64,000 bases of DNA from Halomonas sp. DQ26W (GCF_003339685.1 NZ_QPKI01000016.1:26251-90250); one strand, 5' to 3'. Shown: positions 8,526 through 18,318, counted from the stretch's first letter. Numbers and translations are program-made. Notes: generated from the sequence alone by a model not told the origin.

Positions 8526-9416
8526 GTGCGACGCTTTGATTTCATGACGCTCAAGCTCTTCGTGTCGATTGCCGATGAAGGCCGGCTGACCGCAGCGGCG
8601 GAGCGGGAGCACATGGCGCTGGCAGCAGTCAGCAAGCGCATCAGCGATCTCGAGTCGCTGGTCGGTACCTCGCTGCTGTATCGCCGGCCTCGCGGAGTGG
8701 AGCTGACCCCGGCAGGGCATGCCTTCCTGCATCACGCCCGTCGCATCCTCGAAGACATCGAACGCCTTCATGCGGAGCTGAGCGAATATGGCGAAGGTGT
8801 CAGGGGGCATGTGCGTATCCATTCCAATACCTCGGCGATCATTGCTTTTCTGCCTCAGGACCTGAGCGCCTTCTCGCGACTCTACCCCGAGATCAAGATT
8901 GACCTTCAGGAGCGTATCAGCTCGGAGGTGATCGCCGCCGTCCGCGATGGCTTGACCGATGTCGGCATATTCGCCGGGCACGTGGCCTGCGATGCCCTTC
9001 AACTGATGCCCTATCGCAGCGACCGCCTGGTCTTGATGACGCCACGAGATCATCCACTGGCGGAGCGGCAGTCGATCTATCTGCACGAGGCCACCGAGCA
9101 CGATTTCATCGGCCTTCAGCAGGACACTTCCCTGCAGTCCCTGCTGCATGAGCAGGCAGGCCGTGCCGGCAAGACGCTGCGCATGCGCATCCAGGTGCGC
9201 AGTTTCGATGCCATCAGTCGCATGATCCATCACGGCATGGGTGTCGGCGTATTGCCGGAGCAGACCATCTATCGTGAGCTTGGGGATCTGCAGCTGAGCA
9301 GCATTCCCCTGAGCGACGAGTGGGCCAGGCGAGAACTGGTGATCGGAGTCCGGCAGTACGATGCCCTGCCGGTGATCGCGCGACATCTGGTGGACCATCT
9401 CACGGCGCCCGCCTGA
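8526..9416 (+). CDS. LysR family transcriptional regulator
   Basis: This 296-residue regulator has an N-terminal winged helix (FMTLKLFVSIADEGRLTAAA, then LAAVSKRISDLESLVGTSLLYRR, residues 6-55). The long linker helix carries ELTPAGHAFLHHARRILEDIERL, and a periplasmic-binding-like effector domain follows from about residue 90. The start is a GTG at 8526; no other start fits the helix-turn-helix. It is divergent from the CoA-transferase/lyase pair and lies between that pair and the SDR and TRAP genes. The usual LysR arrangement makes it the probable activator of the pair in response to a substrate or CoA intermediate. Confidence 0.9.
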   Translation: MRRFDFMTLKLFVSIADEGRLTAAAEREHMALAAVSKRISDLESLVGTSLLYRRPRGVELTPAGHAFLHHARRILEDIERLHAELSEYGEGVRGHVRIHSNTSAIIAFLPQDLSAFSRLYPEIKIDLQERISSEVIAAVRDGLTDVGIFAGHVACDALQLMPYRSDRLVLMTPRDHPLAERQSIYLHEATEHDFIGLQQDTSLQSLLHEQAGRAGKTLRMRIQVRSFDAISRMIHHGMGVGVLPEQTIYRELGDLQLSSIPLSDEWARRELVIGVRQYDALPVIARHLVDHLTAPA

Positions 9417-9422
9417 GCCGGC

Positions 9423-10241
<819 letters not shown>

Positions 10242-10454
10242 TCATTGGCAGCCCATGGAGGGCCTTCTGATATTAGCCTTTGGTCGTATTTGTAGGGCCT
10301 GGATAGGGTGGGCGTGGCATGGTGTGGCATTGAGAAGCCATCGCGATTGACGAAGCCTGCCTTCATCAAAGCCGATTTGAGCCAACCCTGCGGTTGTTTC
10401 AAGATCAAACCACGACGAAAAGCCCTCAATAACGATAATTGTCAGGAGAGCACG

Positions 10455-11438
10455 ATGCGAAAGTCACTGCTTGGCTCATTGGCCGCTCTGGGAATACTTA
10501 GTGCCGCCCCCTTTGCCGCCGCCAGCACCATCGAGATTCAGGTCAACAACACCATGAGCGAGGGCGGTTCGGAAAGTGCCGCCGTCGAACGATTCGCCGA
10601 ATATCTGGAAGAGCAGGCCCCAGGGCGTTTCAACGTTCGCCCATTCCTGGCCGGCTCCCTGGGGGGCGAAAATGCCGTCCTCGAACTGCTCAATCTGGGG
10701 CAGACCCAGATTTCCATCACCGGCGGCAACTGGCGTCAGCAATATGCCCCGGAGTATGACGCCGTCACCGTTCCCTTTGTGTTCTCGACCTGGGACGAGG
10801 TCGATGCTTACATGGAGAGCCCTTCCGGCCAGCGGTTGGTCGAGATTGCCGAGGAGAAGGGCGGCATCAAGTTTTTCGGCACCCAGCATCGCGGGCCGCG
10901 GCAGATGACCGCCAACAAGGCGATTCATAGCCCCGACGATCTTTCCGGCTTCCGGCTGCGTTTGCCGTCGCTGCCGGTTTGGCTCGAGGTCTGGGAGGAG
11001 ATCGGTGCCCAAGTGGTCAACGTGCCCGCCCCCGAGATATATCTTGCCATGCAGACCGGCCAGGTCGATGGTCACGAGAACTCGCTCGCTTCGCCCTATA
11101 CGCGCCGCCTGTGGGAAGTGCAGGACCATATCATCATGACCAGCCATGTGATGTTCCCGTGGAACTGGGTGGCCAGCAAGCGTTGGTGGGAGGGCTTGGA
11201 TGCCGAGGATCAGGAAGTTATCACCGAGGCCATCCATGTCGCACGTCAGCATGGCACCGAGGTGGAGCGTGAGCTCGACGAGTACTATCTCGAGCAGCTT
11301 CAAGCCAACGGCATGACCATCATCGAACCCGATGTCCAGCCTTTCCGAGAGGCGGCCCTTCCTGCCATCGAGCGCATTCTCTCCGAGATGGCCGACGGAG
11401 TGATGGACGATGCCCTGGGCGATGCCAACGACGACTGA
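10455..11438 (+). CDS. TRAP transporter periplasmic substrate-binding protein (DctP family)
   Basis: This 327-residue secreted binding protein delivers a carboxylate to the TRAP permease. Signal peptide: MRKSLLGSLAALGILSAAPFAAAS. Typical DctP landmarks follow: AVERFAEYLEEQAPGRFNV, a central RGPRQMTANKAI segment that contains the conserved arginine, and MQTGQVDGHENSL. The ATG at 10455 follows AGGAG; an in-frame start further upstream would bury the signal peptide. It heads a DctP-DctQ-DctM operon and is followed by a hairpin. The ligand is probably an organic acid processed by the CoA-transferase/lyase pair upstream, an inference from neighbourhood. Confidence 0.92.
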   Translation: MRKSLLGSLAALGILSAAPFAAASTIEIQVNNTMSEGGSESAAVERFAEYLEEQAPGRFNVRPFLAGSLGGENAVLELLNLGQTQISITGGNWRQQYAPEYDAVTVPFVFSTWDEVDAYMESPSGQRLVEIAEEKGGIKFFGTQHRGPRQMTANKAIHSPDDLSGFRLRLPSLPVWLEVWEEIGAQVVNVPAPEIYLAMQTGQVDGHENSLASPYTRRLWEVQDHIIMTSHVMFPWNWVASKRWWEGLDAEDQEVITEAIHVARQHGTEVERELDEYYLEQLQANGMTIIEPDVQPFREAALPAIERILSEMADGVMDDALGDANDD

Positions 11439-11465
11439 TCGCTCTCGTCACTGACCGAGCCAGCC

Positions 11466-11489
11466 AGCGGCGCCCTGCGGGACGCCGCT
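11466..11489 (+). terminator. Stem-loop between dctP and dctQ (differential-expression hairpin)
   Basis: AGCGGCGCCC-TGC-GGG-A-CGCCGCT forms a 10-bp stem with a single bulged A, 27 bases after the binding-protein stop, followed by GTCGTTTC. It probably protects or partially terminates the binding-protein message. Confidence 0.55.
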
Positions 11490-11516
11490 GTCGTTTCTAG
11501 CCTGGAGGACCCCAAC

Positions 11517-12056
11517 TTGACGACATCCCCACCCCCCGCCAGCGGTGTCGACCGGCTGGCCTATCACCTGCTCCGGGTCATCACGCGAGCCTGCGACGCC
11601 CTGGGCGTGTTGCTGTTGGCCGGGGTATTGGTGTTGATCGTTGCCGCTATCGTGGTGCGTGACATCATCGGGCTCAGCATGCCCTGGACGGAAGAGGTCG
11701 CGACCCTGCTGGCGATCTACGCGGTGGGCTTCGGTTCACTCTCGGCCTGGGTGAGAGGCGAGCACCTGCTGGTCGATCTGTTCAGCTATCGAATGGGGGC
11801 CCTGGCCCGGCATATCCAGTACCGGCTCGTGGCTCTGCTCTCGGCAGGTTTCTTCGGCCTGGCGGCCTACGGCTCCCTGACTATGTCACTGGCCAGTGCC
11901 CATAATCGTACCGTCTCCCTGGGTATCAGCTTCACCTACCTCTATTACGGCATCTTCATCGGCTTCGCCGGCATGACGCTGCTGGCGACCTGGCAGGCCC
12001 TGCGTGGCCCGGTGGAATGGAACGCCGTGGCGAGTTCATCCCAGGAGGCGGACTGA
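11517..12056 (+). CDS. TRAP transporter small permease (DctQ family)
   Basis: This 179-residue inner-membrane subunit bridges the binding protein and the large TRAP permease. Four membrane helices are visible (about residues 28-50, 60-80, 97-120 and 138-160), with the family's conserved PWTEEVATLLAIYAVGFGS. The start is a TTG at 11517 behind GGAGG at 9 bases; no ATG or GTG fits the N-terminus. Its stop overlaps the ATG of the large permease (TGATG). Confidence 0.9.
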   Translation: MTTSPPPASGVDRLAYHLLRVITRACDALGVLLLAGVLVLIVAAIVVRDIIGLSMPWTEEVATLLAIYAVGFGSLSAWVRGEHLLVDLFSYRMGALARHIQYRLVALLSAGFFGLAAYGSLTMSLASAHNRTVSLGISFTYLYYGIFIGFAGMTLLATWQALRGPVEWNAVASSSQEAD

Positions 12057-13351
12057 TGCAGGAACTGATGATTTTCGTGGGCGGGCTGCTGTTGCTGATG
12101 GCCATCGGCCTGCCGGTGGTGGTAGCGATCGGTATCACCTCCTTCATCGCACTGGGTGTCACTGGCGCCAGTGGCCTGCCGGTTGAGCTGCTCTCGCTGC
12201 GCATGGTGCAGACGCTGAACAACTTCACCCTGCTGGCGATTCCGCTGTTCATCCTGGCGGCCAACATCATGAACACTGGCTCGACCACCACTCGTATCTT
12301 CGATTTCGCCACGGCGCTGGTCGGCTTTACCAAGGGTGGCCTGGGGCATGCCAATGTGGTGGCCAGCTCGATCTTCGCCACCATGTCCGGCACGGCGGTA
12401 GCCGATGCGGCCGGCCTCGGCAGCATCGAGATCAAGGCCATGAAGGAGCGTGGCTACGACCTGGGCTATTCGGCCGGCATCACGGCGGCATCGAGCGTGA
12501 TCGGCCCTATCCTGCCGCCGAGCATTGCGCTGGTGGTCTATGGCTGGCTGGCCAATGTCAGTATCGGTGCCCTGTTCATGGCGGGCCTGGTGCCCGGGAT
12601 CCTGATGGCACTGTTGCTGATGGGCATGACGCTGGTGCTGGGTGCCGGCAAGCGGGTGGCCATGCCGCCGGCGATACCCTTCGATGGCAAGGAGGTCTTG
12701 CGCACCGGCAAGCGCGCCATATTGCCGCTGATGATGCCGGCGATCATCGTCGGCGGGATCTGGACCGGTTTCTTCACGCCCACCGAGGCGGGGGCCGTAG
12801 CATCGCTCTATGCGATCATCCTGGGCACGCTGGTCTATCGTGATCTCAAGCTTGGCGATCTGTATGCCTCCTTCGTTCGTACCCTGATGTTCAGCGCCGC
12901 CATTCTGCTGATCATCGCCGTCTCCAGCTTCTATGGCTGGATTCTGGTGCGCATCGGTATTCCCCAGGCGCTGGCCGGCCAGGTGGCGGGCATCGACATG
13001 CCGACGATCATGCTGCTGCTCGCCTTTGCACTGTTCTTCCTGGTGGTGGGCTGCTTCATGTCGGTGATCGAGAGCATCCTCATCTTCACGCCGATCGTCG
13101 TGCCAGCGGCGCTGGCCGCCGGCCTGGATCCGATCCACTTCGGCATCGTCATGGTCATCACCCTCTCGGTGGGGGTCATTACGCCGCCGTTCGGCACGGT
13201 GCTGTTCCTGATGGTGGGTATCACGCGACTTCGCTACTCCCAGATCGTGATCTCGATCTTGCCGTTCCTGATCCCGATACTTGCAACCATCCTGATCCTG
13301 ATTGCCCTGCCCGGGCTGGTTACCTGGCTGCCGAGGGTGATGGGGTACTGA
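12056..13351 (+). CDS. TRAP transporter large permease (DctM family)
   Basis: This 431-residue membrane protein is the ion-coupled carrier subunit of the TRAP system. Family motifs include LLAIPLFILAANIMN, GHANVVASSIFATMSGTAVADAAGLG, GPILPPSIALVVYG and FFTPTEAGAVASLYA, followed by the second-repeat VGVITPPFGTVLF. The ATG at 12056 overlaps the dctQ stop and has AGGAGG upstream; a longer in-frame ATG at 12017 lies inside dctQ. The sequence looks complete and functional. Substrate as for the binding protein. Confidence 0.93.
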   Translation: MQELMIFVGGLLLLMAIGLPVVVAIGITSFIALGVTGASGLPVELLSLRMVQTLNNFTLLAIPLFILAANIMNTGSTTTRIFDFATALVGFTKGGLGHANVVASSIFATMSGTAVADAAGLGSIEIKAMKERGYDLGYSAGITAASSVIGPILPPSIALVVYGWLANVSIGALFMAGLVPGILMALLLMGMTLVLGAGKRVAMPPAIPFDGKEVLRTGKRAILPLMMPAIIVGGIWTGFFTPTEAGAVASLYAIILGTLVYRDLKLGDLYASFVRTLMFSAAILLIIAVSSFYGWILVRIGIPQALAGQVAGIDMPTIMLLLAFALFFLVVGCFMSVIESILIFTPIVVPAALAAGLDPIHFGIVMVITLSVGVITPPFGTVLFLMVGITRLRYSQIVISILPFLIPILATILILIALPGLVTWLPRVMGY

Positions 13352-13443
13352 CTCGCGGGATATCGAGAAGAAAAGGTGGTGATCGGACTGAACGCTGGTA
13401 GTCCAGCGCATGTCTGATGTCCGAATACAGCCGGGAGATCGAT

Positions 13444-13911
13444 ATGCTTGCCAGCATCACGCGGTTCTTTCAGGAAGCCCTTGCCGAGCCGGAGTCCAGC
13501 TCCGATCCTGCGCCGACCCTGGAGCTGGCCACCGCCGCGCTGCTGTGCGAGGTGATGCGCGCCGACTACCACACCGACCAGGCGCAGCTCGATGCCCTGC
13601 GACAGCTGCTGCAGCATCATTTCCACCTGCAGGACGCTGCCGTCGAAGAGCTGATGGAGATGGCCAGGGAAGAGGTCGAGACGTCGGTGGATCACTATCA
13701 GTTCGTCAGTCTGGTCAAGCAGCACTACTCCTATGCCCAGCGCCGTGAACTGGTCCGGATGATGTGGGTACTGGCCTATGCGGATGCGGAAGAGGGGCAT
13801 AATGCCCTGGAAGAGCACCGCATCCGCGGGCTGGCCGACCTATTGCATGTGAGCCACTCCGACTTCATCCGTACCAAGCTCCAGGTCCAGAATGTTAAAG
13901 GCCCCTCCTGA
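13444..13911 (+). CDS. TerB family (tellurite-resistance-like) protein
   Basis: This 155-residue helical protein has the acidic repeats of the TerB fold: LLCEVMRADYHTDQAQLDALRQLL near residues 33-56 and VLAYADAEEGHNALEEHRIRGLADLL near 110-135. The two acidic helical repeats bind divalent metal in known TerB structures. I chose the ATG at 13444 because GGAG precedes it by 6 bases; an ATG at 13417 lacks a ribosome site. No terACDEF partners are present, so it is a stand-alone TerB of the kind common in marine gammaproteobacteria, and tellurite resistance should not be assumed. It follows the TRAP operon by 92 bases and may be separately transcribed. Confidence 0.85.
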   Translation: MLASITRFFQEALAEPESSSDPAPTLELATAALLCEVMRADYHTDQAQLDALRQLLQHHFHLQDAAVEELMEMAREEVETSVDHYQFVSLVKQHYSYAQRRELVRMMWVLAYADAEEGHNALEEHRIRGLADLLHVSHSDFIRTKLQVQNVKGPS

Positions 13912-14078
13912 GTTGCGTTTGCGTGGCACTCTGTCCACGTCTCACCGTTTTATCGATAGCTTGATCCGGGTCAGCCGATGCGGGAAACCGTCGGCGTCAT
14001 GCAGAAAGCGCTGATAGAATGGAGCCTCGACGTTGGTCGGAAGTCGGGGACACCATTTGCGCAACCTGGAGGAGAGGC

Positions 14079-15329
14079 ATGTCTCGCGAAACCATCGTAC
14101 TGGGGGCCGGGATGGTCGGGGTTTCCATTGCCTGGCATCTCGCCCGCCGTGGCCGCTCAGTGTTGCTGGTCGACCGCCGCCCGCCGGGCAGGGAGACCTC
14201 GTTCGGCAACGGTGGCTTGATTCAGCGTGAAGCCGTGCGTCCCTATCCCTTCCCCCAGGGGGTGGGCAAGCTGTTGTCCGTTCTGCCCAATCGCCGGGTG
14301 GATATCCGCTATAACCTTCGCGGCATGCTGCAAGCCGCAGGGCCACTGTTCGGCTATTGGCGTCACTCCATGCCCCGCAGCCATGCCCGCATCATTCCCG
14401 AATATGCCTCGCTGATCATGCTGTCGACCCAGGAGCACGAGCCGATGATCGAGGCTGCGGATGCCGGTGCGATGATCAGCAAGGACGGCTGGCTCGAGGT
14501 CTATCGTAGCCAGGCCGGGCTGGACGCACGTGTGCAAGAGGCGCGTGACGCCGCCGAGCGCTTCGGCGTTACCCATGAGGCGCTTGACCGGCCGGGTTTG
14601 AAACAGCGCGAACCCCTGCTCTCTGACAGGGTTCTCGGTGCGATTCACTGGACGAATTCCTGGGGTGTGGACGATCCTGGCGGGCTCGTGGCGGCCTACG
14701 CCGGCAGCTTTGAACGCGAGGGTGGCCGCTTTCTACAGTCCGAGATCCAGGATGTGAGCCGAATAGGCCGGGGCTGGCGGGTGGAAACTGACGGGGGGAC
14801 CCATGACGCGCAGGATGTGGTCATGGCGCTGGGACCCTGGGCCGGTGGCTGGATGAAGCGCCTTGGCTACCGTATGCCGACCTTCGTCAAGCGCGGCTAT
14901 CACATGCACTACGCTGCCGATGAGCCCCGGCGGCTGCATTACTGGCTGGCCGATGCCGAGACCGGCTATATCCTGGCGCCGATGCGCGCGGGTATCCGCC
15001 TGACAACCGGTGCTGAGCTCAAGCCTCTTGATGCACCGCCCGACTACGGCCAACTCGACGCTGCCGAGCGAGAGGCTAGAAGGATCTATCCTTCCTTGGG
15101 CGAGCGCCTTGATCCTGAGCCCTGGAAGGGCGCGCGCCCCTGCCTTTCGGACATGAAACCGGTCATTGGAGCGGCTCCGAGGCACGACGGTCTGTGGTTC
15201 GCTTTCGGCCACGGCCACCAGGGCTTTACGCTGGGGCCGGTCACTGGTCGTGTGATGGCTGAAATGATGGAGGGTGAGGTGCCTGCGGTGGAGATGTCGC
15301 CTTTCCGCGCCGACCGGTTCGGCAGCTGA
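14079..15329 (+). CDS. FAD-dependent D-amino-acid dehydrogenase-like oxidoreductase (DadA/DAO family)
   Basis: This 416-residue flavoenzyme of the glycine/D-amino-acid oxidase family deaminates amino or imino acids and passes electrons to the quinone pool. The FAD dinucleotide motif VLGAGMVGVSIAWHLARRG is at about 7-25, with the acidic end of strand 2 in LLVDRR. ETSFGNGGLIQ matches the DadA pattern, and the C-terminal FAD segment reads LWFAFGHGHQGFTLGPVTG. The ATG at 14079 follows GGAGGAGAGG. It stands alone, with no alanine racemase next to it, so the substrate could be a D-amino acid, an N-methyl amino acid or hydroxyproline. I therefore do not assign dadA firmly. Confidence 0.85.
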   Translation: MSRETIVLGAGMVGVSIAWHLARRGRSVLLVDRRPPGRETSFGNGGLIQREAVRPYPFPQGVGKLLSVLPNRRVDIRYNLRGMLQAAGPLFGYWRHSMPRSHARIIPEYASLIMLSTQEHEPMIEAADAGAMISKDGWLEVYRSQAGLDARVQEARDAAERFGVTHEALDRPGLKQREPLLSDRVLGAIHWTNSWGVDDPGGLVAAYAGSFEREGGRFLQSEIQDVSRIGRGWRVETDGGTHDAQDVVMALGPWAGGWMKRLGYRMPTFVKRGYHMHYAADEPRRLHYWLADAETGYILAPMRAGIRLTTGAELKPLDAPPDYGQLDAAEREARRIYPSLGERLDPEPWKGARPCLSDMKPVIGAAPRHDGLWFAFGHGHQGFTLGPVTGRVMAEMMEGEVPAVEMSPFRADRFGS

Positions 15330-15343
15330 AGGCATGCATTCTG

Positions 15344-15775
15344 TCAAGTGATGCCTGAGCGCTGGCGGCGTTTCCTGAGCAGGTGGTGGATGAACTTGAT
15401 CACCAGGGTCATGACGTAGACGACCCAGCCGGCCGTGGCGAGTACGTTGAACAGCAGCATTTTCTGCTGTGCGCTGGGCGGGGCGAACAGCGATTCGATC
15501 AGGCCGCCGAGCAGCAGAGCCAGAACCATGGGTAGTGCCAGGATATGCATCCACATTTCGGTACGCCGCTTGCGCACGTGATAGCGACTGAGGTGTACGC
15601 GAAAGGGACGGTGGACGAAGCTGACCAGTATTATGGCGCCCAGGGCAAGCAGTGCGGCCAGAGTGGGCTCGATGCTGTCGAGGCGAGCGGAAATGCTGAT
15701 CGACCAGAAGACCAGAAGCCACATCAGTCCGGCCAGGATGGCGACGATATCGGCGTAGTGGCGAACCCTGGGCAT
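15344..15775 (-). CDS. Hypothetical four-helix inner-membrane protein
   Basis: The 143-residue product has four predicted membrane helices (about residues 10-27, 38-55, 74-93 and 108-126). The loops are strongly basic (HVRKRRTEMW between helices 2 and 3; LLRKRRQRSG at the C-terminus), which places the loop and tail in the cytoplasm. I recognise no family. The ATG at 15775 removes an implausible polar extension that would start inside the pyrC promoter region. It is convergent with the DadA-like gene and divergent from pyrC. Confidence 0.65.
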   Translation of the reverse strand: MPRVRHYADIVAILAGLMWLLVFWSISISARLDSIEPTLAALLALGAIILVSFVHRPFRVHLSRYHVRKRRTEMWMHILALPMVLALLLGGLIESLFAPPSAQQKMLLFNVLATAGWVVYVMTLVIKFIHHLLRKRRQRSGIT

Positions 15776-15829
15776 GGCAACGTCTCTCGCGGTGAAAACG
15801 GCGTCGATGATACGGCAATTCGGATCGGC

Positions 15830-15860
15830 TTGCTGTGGTTTGCGGTACTTCCGGTATAAT
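15830..15860 (+). promoter_or_regulatory. Sigma-70 promoter of pyrC
   Basis: A perfect -10 TATAAT (15855-15860) lies 46 bases before the pyrC start. A TTGCTG (15830-15835) sits 19 bases upstream as a longer-than-usual -35. The spacing is weak but the -10 is convincing. The predicted start of transcription falls at about 15867. Confidence 0.5.
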
Positions 15861-15906
15861 GTCGCCCGCGATGCCCTGCCGATCACAGCCGACTACAGGA
15901 TATGCC

Positions 15907-16944
15907 TTGAACGCTATTACCCTGACCCGACCCGACGACTGGCACCTTCACCTGCGCGATGGTGACGCGTTGGAGGCCGTGGTGCCAGCGACTGCCCGGC
16001 AAATGGGTCGTGCCATCATCATGCCCAACCTGAAACCCCCGGTGACCACCACGGCTCAAGCACAGGCCTACCGTGAGCGCATCCTCGCGGCCCGACCCTC
16101 AGGCTCCAGTTTCGAACCATTGATGACTCTCTACCTCACCGACGATACGCCGGCTGAAGAGATAGAGCGCGCCCACGCGAGCGGTATGATTCATGCGGTA
16201 AAACTCTATCCGGCCGGGGCGACAACCAATTCGGCTTCCGGCGTAACGGACCTGGCGCATTGCGACCAGGCGGTCGAAGCCTTGGCACGGCTCGGCATGC
16301 CGCTGCTGGTTCATGGCGAAGTTACCGATAGCGAGATCGATATCTTCGATCGCGAGGCGGTCTTCATCGAGCGGGTCATGAAGCCGCTGCTGGAACGGCA
16401 CCCAACACTCAAGGTGGTTTTCGAGCACATAACCACCGCTGATGCTGCCGCCTTCGTGGCCCAGGCCCCCGACAGCGTGGCGGCCACCATTACCGCGCAC
16501 CACTTGCTGTTCAACCGCAACCATATGTTGGTGGGCGGAATCCGGCCCCATTATTATTGCCTGCCGATTCTCAAGCGCGAGCGCCATCGCGAAGCGCTGC
16601 TGGCAGCGGCGACGTCAGGCAGCGCCAAGTTCTTCCTGGGAACCGACAGCGCGCCTCATGCCCAGGATGACAAGGAGTCTGCCTGCGGTTGTGCAGGCGC
16701 CTACACGGCACCGGCCGCCATCGAGTTGTACGCCACGGCGTTCGAGCAGGCTGGTGCCCTAGACAGGCTGGAAGGGTTTGCGAGTCATCACGGACCCGAA
16801 TTCTATGGCCTGCCACGCAATGCGGACACGGTCACCCTGGAACGGAAAACATGGCAGTTGCCTCCTTCGCTGCCTTATGTCTCGGGCCGGCGGATCGTTC
16901 CCCTCATGGCGGGCGAAACGTTGGAATGGAAACTGCGCGACTGA
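15907..16944 (+). CDS. pyrC: Dihydroorotase
   Basis: This 345-residue zinc enzyme of de novo pyrimidine synthesis cyclises carbamoyl-aspartate to dihydroorotate. It has the metal motif [10 protein letters not shown] (H13, H15), the carboxylated lysine in HAVKLYPAG (K99, aligned with K102 of E. coli PyrC), metal-binding VHGEVTD and FEHITTADA, and a substrate loop [19 protein letters not shown]. The length matches type II (E. coli-like) PyrC. I chose a TTG at 15907 because AGGA sits 6 bases before it and the protein then begins as the family does. The only in-frame ATG is at 15835, upstream of the -10. It stands alone and is convergent with mtnN. Confidence 0.95.
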   Translation: MNAITLTRPDDWHLHLRDGDALEAVVPATARQMGRAIIMPNLKPPVTTTAQAQAYRERILAARPSGSSFEPLMTLYLTDDTPAEEIERAHASGMIHAVKLYPAGATTNSASGVTDLAHCDQAVEALARLGMPLLVHGEVTDSEIDIFDREAVFIERVMKPLLERHPTLKVVFEHITTADAAAFVAQAPDSVAATITAHHLLFNRNHMLVGGIRPHYYCLPILKRERHREALLAAATSGSAKFFLGTDSAPHAQDDKESACGCAGAYTAPAAIELYATAFEQAGALDRLEGFASHHGPEFYGLPRNADTVTLERKTWQLPPSLPYVSGRRIVPLMAGETLEWKLRD

Positions 16945-16952
16945 TGCGACGC

Positions 16953-16980
16953 AAACGGCCGCCTCGAGAGGCGGCCGTTT
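16953..16980. terminator. Bidirectional terminator between pyrC and mtnN
   Basis: AAACGGCCGCCTC and GAGGCGGCCGTTT pair perfectly around a CGAG loop, with A/T-rich edges on both sides. It lies 9 bases past the pyrC stop and 20 bases past the mtnN stop and serves both converging transcripts. Confidence 0.85.
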
Positions 16981-17000
16981 CGCAGGGAGAGGTAGAAGCT

Positions 17001-17780
17001 TTAGTCGACGATGGCTGTCTCGGACTCCCCCTCGCCTTTATTTTTCTGTTTCCGCTGCTGTTCTCCCGGGAGCGATTGATCAGCCAGGCGTGCCACCATG
17101 GCCTCGACCATACGCGCGGAGTGGGCTGCCGCCTTAACCAGAAACTCCTCGAAGGAGAGGTGATTGTCGCCTCCACCGGCGATGTCCGACAGCGAACGGA
17201 TGACCACGAAGGGGCATCCATAGAGGTGGCAGGTCTGGGCAATAGCTGCAGCCTCCATCTCGGCAGCCAACATCGTCGGAAAGCGGGTGCGGGTCTTCAG
17301 GACCAGTTCGGGGCAGGCCATGAAGACATCGCCGGTGGCAATGAGGCCTTCCACGACGCGTACCTCACCAAGTGCCTCGACGGACTCCCGGGCGACCTTT
17401 ATCAGACGTTCATCGGGTATGTACGCCGCGGGCATCATGGGGACTTGGCCATGCTCGTAACCAAATACCACGGCATCGACATCGTGATGGCGTACCTCGC
17501 TGGACACTACAACATCGCCGATCTTCAGGCCTTCGCCGAAGCCGCCCGCTGAGCCGGTATTGATGATAGCTTCCGGCTTGTAGGCATCCAGCAGCAAGGT
17601 GGTACCAATGGCGGCGTTTACCTTGCCGATGCCGGACTGAAGGATCACAACATCGACCCCATGCAGCATTCCATGGTGAAAGGTGCAGCCTGCGTGAGTG
17701 CGGCTGCGGCGTCCTTCCAGCAACGAGGCGAGATACGCGACCTCCTGGGCCATGGCGCCGATGATGCCGATGCGTTTCAT
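17001..17780 (-). CDS. mtnN: 5'-methylthioadenosine/S-adenosylhomocysteine nucleosidase
   Basis: This 259-residue cytoplasmic enzyme removes adenine from SAH and MTA, giving S-ribosylhomocysteine for LuxS. Typical motifs are MKRIGIIGAMAQEV (catalytic acid E13), QSGIGKVNAA, NTGSAGGF, a MEAAA segment and RSLSDIAGG with the catalytic aspartate. The body fits the usual 230 residues, but about 25 extra charged residues follow (EQQRKQKNKGEGESE), an unusual tail. It is the last gene of the folD-luxS-mtnN minus-strand run, 64 bases after luxS. The neighbourhood therefore links SAH recycling directly to AI-2 formation. A bidirectional terminator lies just past the stop. Confidence 0.93.
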   Translation of the reverse strand: MKRIGIIGAMAQEVAYLASLLEGRRSRTHAGCTFHHGMLHGVDVVILQSGIGKVNAAIGTTLLLDAYKPEAIINTGSAGGFGEGLKIGDVVVSSEVRHHDVDAVVFGYEHGQVPMMPAAYIPDERLIKVARESVEALGEVRVVEGLIATGDVFMACPELVLKTRTRFPTMLAAEMEAAAIAQTCHLYGCPFVVIRSLSDIAGGGDNHLSFEEFLVKAAAHSARMVEAMVARLADQSLPGEQQRKQKNKGEGESETAIVD

Positions 17781-17844
17781 TTGAGGGGGTGTCTCCCGAA
17801 TCGCTGAGCAGAGGTATTGCATGGCCGGAGTAGGCGAGTCGGGT

Positions 17845-18318
17845 TCACGCCTCGGCTGCAAAGACCTGGGTCCATTCGTCACGCTTGGAAAGAAAGCTGC
17901 GTGCGACCTGCTTGGCGCCTTCCAGGCTGTGGCTTGCTGCCCAGCCGCACTGCAACTCATTGCAGGCGGGTACCTCGTCGGCTTCCAGCACGTCCTCCAG
18001 TGTCTTCTGCAACAGACTCAGCACGTCGTCATAGTCATCGTGGTTAATCAGTGCCACATAGAAACCGGTCTGGCAGCCCATGGGGCTTATGTCGACGATA
18101 CGGTCCGAATGATTGCGCGACAGTTCCGCCATCAGGTGTTCCAGGGAGTGCAGCGAAGGCATTTCCATGTGTTCCTGGTTGGGTTGGCAAATGCGCATGT
18201 CGTACTTGTGGATAGTGTCGCCGTTGAGCCCCGTCTTGATATCGGCCAGGCGCACGTAGGGAGCCTTCACCTTGGTGTGGTCCAGGTTGAAGCTTTCGAC
18301 GTTCATTTTGTCGCTCAT
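17845..18318 (-). CDS. luxS: S-ribosylhomocysteine lyase (autoinducer-2 synthesis)
   Basis: This 157-residue enzyme splits S-ribosylhomocysteine into homocysteine and DPD, the precursor of AI-2. The zinc site is complete: HSLEH gives H57 and H61, and ELQCGW gives C124. E60 and C82 ([10 protein letters not shown]) supply the catalytic acid and base. The protein begins with the typical [19 protein letters not shown] stretch and is slightly shorter at the C-terminus than the 171-residue E. coli protein. GAGG precedes the ATG at 18318. It sits between folD and mtnN, the two functions that feed and recycle the one-carbon and methyl cycles. Whether AI-2 acts as a signal here cannot be told, since no Lsr or LuxPQ genes are in view. 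Confidence 0.96.
   Translation of the reverse strand: MSDKMNVESFNLDHTKVKAPYVRLADIKTGLNGDTIHKYDMRICQPNQEHMEMPSLHSLEHLMAELSRNHSDRIVDISPMGCQTGFYVALINHDDYDDVLSLLQKTLEDVLEADEVPACNELQCGWAASHSLEGAKQVARSFLSKRDEWTQVFAAEA

Noticed and set aside
11945..13411. A 488-codon His/Gln/Arg-rich frame antisense to the TRAP permease
   Set aside because: The composition is the complement of a Leu/Ile/Val-rich membrane protein; it is not a plausible protein.
13444..13911. Tellurite resistance operon
   Set aside because: Only a TerB-like gene is present; terA, C, D, E and Z are absent.
15835..15906. An ATG 72 bases upstream as the pyrC start
   Set aside because: It lies before the TATAAT element, so it would be outside the transcript, and the added residues have no PyrC match. 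The TTG at 15907 has AGGA at the right distance.
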